Assembly: GCA_902768795.1 (NCBI GenBank)
Contig: CACXMS010000020.1
Location: 1 to 36,706 of the forward strand
From: an uncultured Eubacteriales bacterium
GTDB taxonomy: Bacteria > Bacillota > Clostridia > Christensenellales > CAG-138
Length of the DNA: 36,706 bases
Direction: 5' to 3'
Under the pieces are notes generated by a model. The model worked only from the letters and a program-made list of their open reading frames with translations, had not been told where the DNA came from and searched no databases. The translations under genes and the position numbers were made by a program. Below are positions 34,821-36,706 of this stretch, piece by piece; the stretch's first letter is position 1, and each line of letters starts with the position of its first letter.

Positions 34821-34849
34821 AATATATCACAACAAAGCCCGAATTGCAA
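34821..34849 (-). promoter_or_regulatory. Promoter of rpsF-ssb-rpsR
   Basis: On the minus strand: -35 TTGCAA (34849-34844), 17-nt spacer, -10 TATATT (34826-34821). Confidence 0.85.
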
Positions 34850-34971
34850 GCATTTTTCGCTGTTTTTGCGAAAGTTTTTTGCCGCGAAAAAGATTGCGCC
34901 CGACCGGGCGGCGCCGCTCTATCCTTCGTTCATCTCTCTGTTTTTTGAATCGCCGATAAAAAATAAAAAAA

Positions 34972-34988
34972 TTTACGTTTATCGTAAA
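34972..34988. promoter_or_regulatory. Upstream operator of the DUF2975-HTH operon
   Basis: Inverted repeat TTTACG-TTTAT-CGTAAA, just upstream of the -35. Its 11-bp core ACGTTTATCGT is the reverse complement of the core of the downstream site. Confidence 0.7.
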
Positions 34989-34995
34989 AAAGTAG

Positions 34996-35024
34996 TTGAC
35001 AAGTGGTGAAGTGTGTGGTATGCT
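34996..35024 (+). promoter_or_regulatory. Promoter of the DUF2975-HTH operon
   Basis: -35 TTGACA (34996-35001), 17-nt spacer, -10 TATGCT (35019-35024). Confidence 0.85.
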
Positions 35025-35035
35025 ACGTTCGAAAG

Positions 35036-35052
35036 TTAACGATAAACGTTAA
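35036..35052. promoter_or_regulatory. Downstream operator of the DUF2975-HTH operon
   Basis: Inverted repeat TTAACG-ATAAA-CGTTAA, beginning about 5 nt beyond the expected transcription start. Centres of the two sites are 64 bp apart. Confidence 0.7.
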
Positions 35053-35080
35053 TTATTTAATTCGAAACGGAGGAAAACAA

Positions 35081-35812
35081 ATGAACACTTCTATCAAGAC
35101 AAAAGTCAACCGGATCGGTCTGATCGGACAGATCGTATCCATCGTTCTGATCATCCTGATGTCGGTTTCGATCGTCGCGCTGGCCGCCGGAAACGTCATC
35201 CTTGCCCTGCTCCCGAAGGACGCTGTAACGGTTGGCGTCAAGACGGATATGGACGTCACGGTGAGCGACGCGCTGATCGGCCCGTTCAAGGATCAGATCA
35301 CCGATCAGATGCTGGAAGAAGCAAACATCTCGATGCGTGTGAACGGAACGGAATTTTCGGACATCGCGCTGGAAAAAGCGGACGGCGGCCTGATGATGCG
35401 GGCGGCGACCGACCGGATCGCGCTGAATCTGTCGCAATTCGGCAAAACGATGCTCGCGGGGCTGATCTACTGCGTATGCGTCCTCGTAGTATTCATCTTC
35501 CTGAAACGTCTTTCGGACGGCTTCCGCCGCTGCGACACGCCGTTTGCGGCCGACGTCGTGAAGCGCATGAATGTGTTTGCCTGGGTGCTGCTCGGCTGCG
35601 CGGTCGTTTCGAGCTTTGCGGAATCGATTGCGAACACGCTCATGATGCGGAACATGGATCTGGAATTCTCGCTCAACCCGGCAAATCTGAACTCCGGTTT
35701 CCACTTCTCGCTGAACCTTGCGCCGATCTTTGTCGCGCTGGTTGTGCTGTTTTTGACGATGATCTTCCGCTACGGCGCGCAGCTCCAGCAGGAATCGGAC
35801 GAAACGCTGTGA
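35081..35812 (+). CDS. DUF2975-family membrane protein
   Basis: The start at 35081 follows CGGAGGAAAACAA; the earlier in-frame ATG overlaps the promoter. The 243-residue protein has four membrane segments (about 13-43, 123-142, 162-182 and 207-228). An extracytoplasmic loop lies between the first two, and the second is followed by FLKRLSDGFRRCDTPFAADVVKRMN, the recognisable DUF2975 signature region. These proteins are nearly always followed by a small YozG-like HTH gene, as here. The biochemical role is not established; membrane sensing linked to the regulator is plausible. Confidence 0.88.
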   Translation: MNTSIKTKVNRIGLIGQIVSIVLIILMSVSIVALAAGNVILALLPKDAVTVGVKTDMDVTVSDALIGPFKDQITDQMLEEANISMRVNGTEFSDIALEKADGGLMMRAATDRIALNLSQFGKTMLAGLIYCVCVLVVFIFLKRLSDGFRRCDTPFAADVVKRMNVFAWVLLGCAVVSSFAESIANTLMMRNMDLEFSLNPANLNSGFHFSLNLAPIFVALVVLFLTMIFRYGAQLQQESDETL

Positions 35813-35820
35813 GGTGCGCT

Positions 35821-36033
35821 ATGGGCAGAATCATTCTGCGGTTGGACCGCGTTATGGCAGACCGGAAGATGAGTCTGAACGAGCTGAGCGAAAAAGTCGG
35901 CGTCGCCAACGTCAACCTGTCCAAGCTGAAGAACGGACATATCAGCGCGATCCGTTTTTCGACGCTGATCGCGATCTGTGAAGCGCTGCACTGTCAGCCT
36001 GGCGATCTTTTGGAATACGCTTCAGACGAGTAA
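35821..36033 (+). CDS. Small Cro/C1-type HTH regulator (YozG-like)
   Basis: The 70-residue protein is almost entirely a helix-turn-helix domain: LDRVMADRKMSLNELSEKVG, NVNLSKLKNGHISAIRFSTL, and the C-terminal CEALHCQPGDLLEY typical of HTH_26. GAGGTG lies before the ATG at 35821, 8 nt after the DUF2975 stop. It probably dimerises and binds the two inverted repeats at 34972-34988 and 35036-35052, controlling its own operon (inference). Confidence 0.93.
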   Translation: MGRIILRLDRVMADRKMSLNELSEKVGVANVNLSKLKNGHISAIRFSTLIAICEALHCQPGDLLEYASDE

Positions 36034-36041
36034 AAGCATAC

Positions 36042-36077
36042 GCGGGAAAGGCAGATGCCTTTCCCGCCTTTTTATTT
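36042..36077 (+). terminator. Terminator of the DUF2975-HTH operon
   Basis: Perfect 11-bp stem GCGGGAAAGGC/GCCTTTCCCGC with loop AGAT, followed by CTTTTTATTTTTT. It may also serve the convergent gene to its right. Confidence 0.93.
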
Positions 36078-36706
36078 TTTCGCGGCTTTTCTCATTTTCC
36101 GTCTGTGATACAGATAATACAGATGAGAACCCATTACAAACTCCGCAAATACGATCTTTCCGCAGATCCAGTCGATACCAAAAGATCCTGCAGCCGGAAA
36201 CAAAGTCGTGAAGCATAAGTCCCTTTTTCTTTTCGATCAGGAGATTCAGCTGTTCAACCTGCTTCCGATAATACGGCGTTTCCGTGAATTTATTGCCCCA
36301 ATGGATCGCCGGAATATCCTTATTCGGATGCTTCATGCTAGTATGATAGCGTTTGATCCATTTATCATACCACCAACAAATCAAATTGTATCGGTTGTAT
36401 GAAACCGGTTTGCATCCGTTCATCGCCATTGCAAGCGCAAGCGGCGGTTCATCCACCGGCTCGGCAAGCGCGATCGGAACCAAAAACCGACAATCATAAA
36501 AACGAGGGACGATTTCCTGCGCCTCGGAAAAAACGCGCTCGCTGATCCCGTACCTTCGAATGAAGTAGATCCCGCCGTGCAGATCCACGCCATATTGCGC
36601 CCGCTTCCGGTATTCCTCCGGGATCAGGTCAAAGCTGAACCAGCCCTTATTCTCTTCTTTCGGATAAATCTCTCCCAGGCAGGATACGTCCGTTGCGTCC
36701 GAAAAC
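36072..36706 (-). pseudogene. Unrecognised protein, possibly glycosyltransferase-like, cut and frameshifted
   Basis: The minus-strand frame is open from the right edge (…FSDATDVSCLGEIYP) through LHGGIYFIRRYGIS, VDEPPLALAMAMNG and IHWGNKFTETPYYRKQVEQL. Near 36190-36197 the protein-like reading changes frame. The uninterrupted frame runs through the neighbouring terminator to 36022 with unnatural sequence, while the frame one base over gives FGIDWICGKIVFAEFVMGSH and ends YLYHRRKMRKAAKK at 36072, just before the hairpin. One extra base in TTTCCGGCTGCAGG would explain this. The GG(I/L)YF and DEPxxALA patterns resemble nucleotide-sugar transferases, but this is a weak guess. Start lies outside the window. 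Confidence 0.6.

Overview
The window looks like chromosome of a fairly GC-rich Bacillota (Clostridia) bacterium, probably a gut or rumen lineage. The signs are an rpsF-ssb-rpsR operon, a perfect CIRCE operator before groES-groEL, strong TTGnnn-17-TAtAAT promoters, AGGAGG-type ribosome sites, many lipoproteins with Pro/Thr linkers, and BspA-like (DUF285) surface proteins. The exact genus cannot be read from the sequence.

Layout. 1-1228: the N-terminal part of a BspA-like surface protein on the minus strand, frameshifted in its Asp/Pro linker. 1514-4201: a three-gene minus operon (lipoprotein, membrane-anchored protein, zinc-ribbon/TM/Ser-Trp-Asp-tail protein). 4344-6224: a lipoprotein with two cystatin-like repeats and a YkuD L,D-transpeptidase lipoprotein. 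6334-6563: a palindrome-rich island between two near-identical terminator hairpins. 6573-9850: a zinc-ribbon membrane protein, a tail-anchored J-domain protein, groEL and groES. 10143-13210 (plus strand): rpsT, galM-type epimerase and a compact GH2 glycosidase. 13270-16738: a 38-codon peptide gene and a second, intact BspA-like protein. 17222-20851: a lipoprotein with an M15 peptidase domain and a K+-dependent-type membrane pyrophosphatase. 21083-27658: a GLUG/metallophosphoesterase surface protein, a four-repeat lipoprotein, a ComEC-like metallo-beta-lactamase protein and a membrane protein. 27716-32924: an AfuABC/FbpABC-like ABC importer with a HAD hydrolase. 33289-34752: rpmE and the rpsR-ssb-rpsF operon. 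35081-36033: a DUF2975 membrane protein with a small HTH regulator. 36072-36706: a cut and apparently frameshifted gene.

Most striking observation. The two BspA-like genes share the same leader and the same outer flank, but the roughly 110-bp segment between them is in opposite orientation at the two loci and is bordered by inverted repeats. In the intact locus a -10-like element faces the gene and an intrinsic-terminator-like hairpin faces away; in the frameshifted locus both are reversed. This is what an invertible promoter switch (phase variation) would look like. No recombinase is in the window, and activity is not shown.

Other leads are a small peptide gene 16 bp behind the intact BspA gene, a tandem cystatin-like lipoprotein, two long perfect LacI-type palindromes before the pyrophosphatase gene with a related site behind the ABC-operon promoter, and a promoter bracketed by two mirror-image operators in the DUF2975/HTH operon. 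The rest is housekeeping (chaperones, ribosomal proteins, SSB) and envelope biology (peptidoglycan enzymes, lipoproteins).
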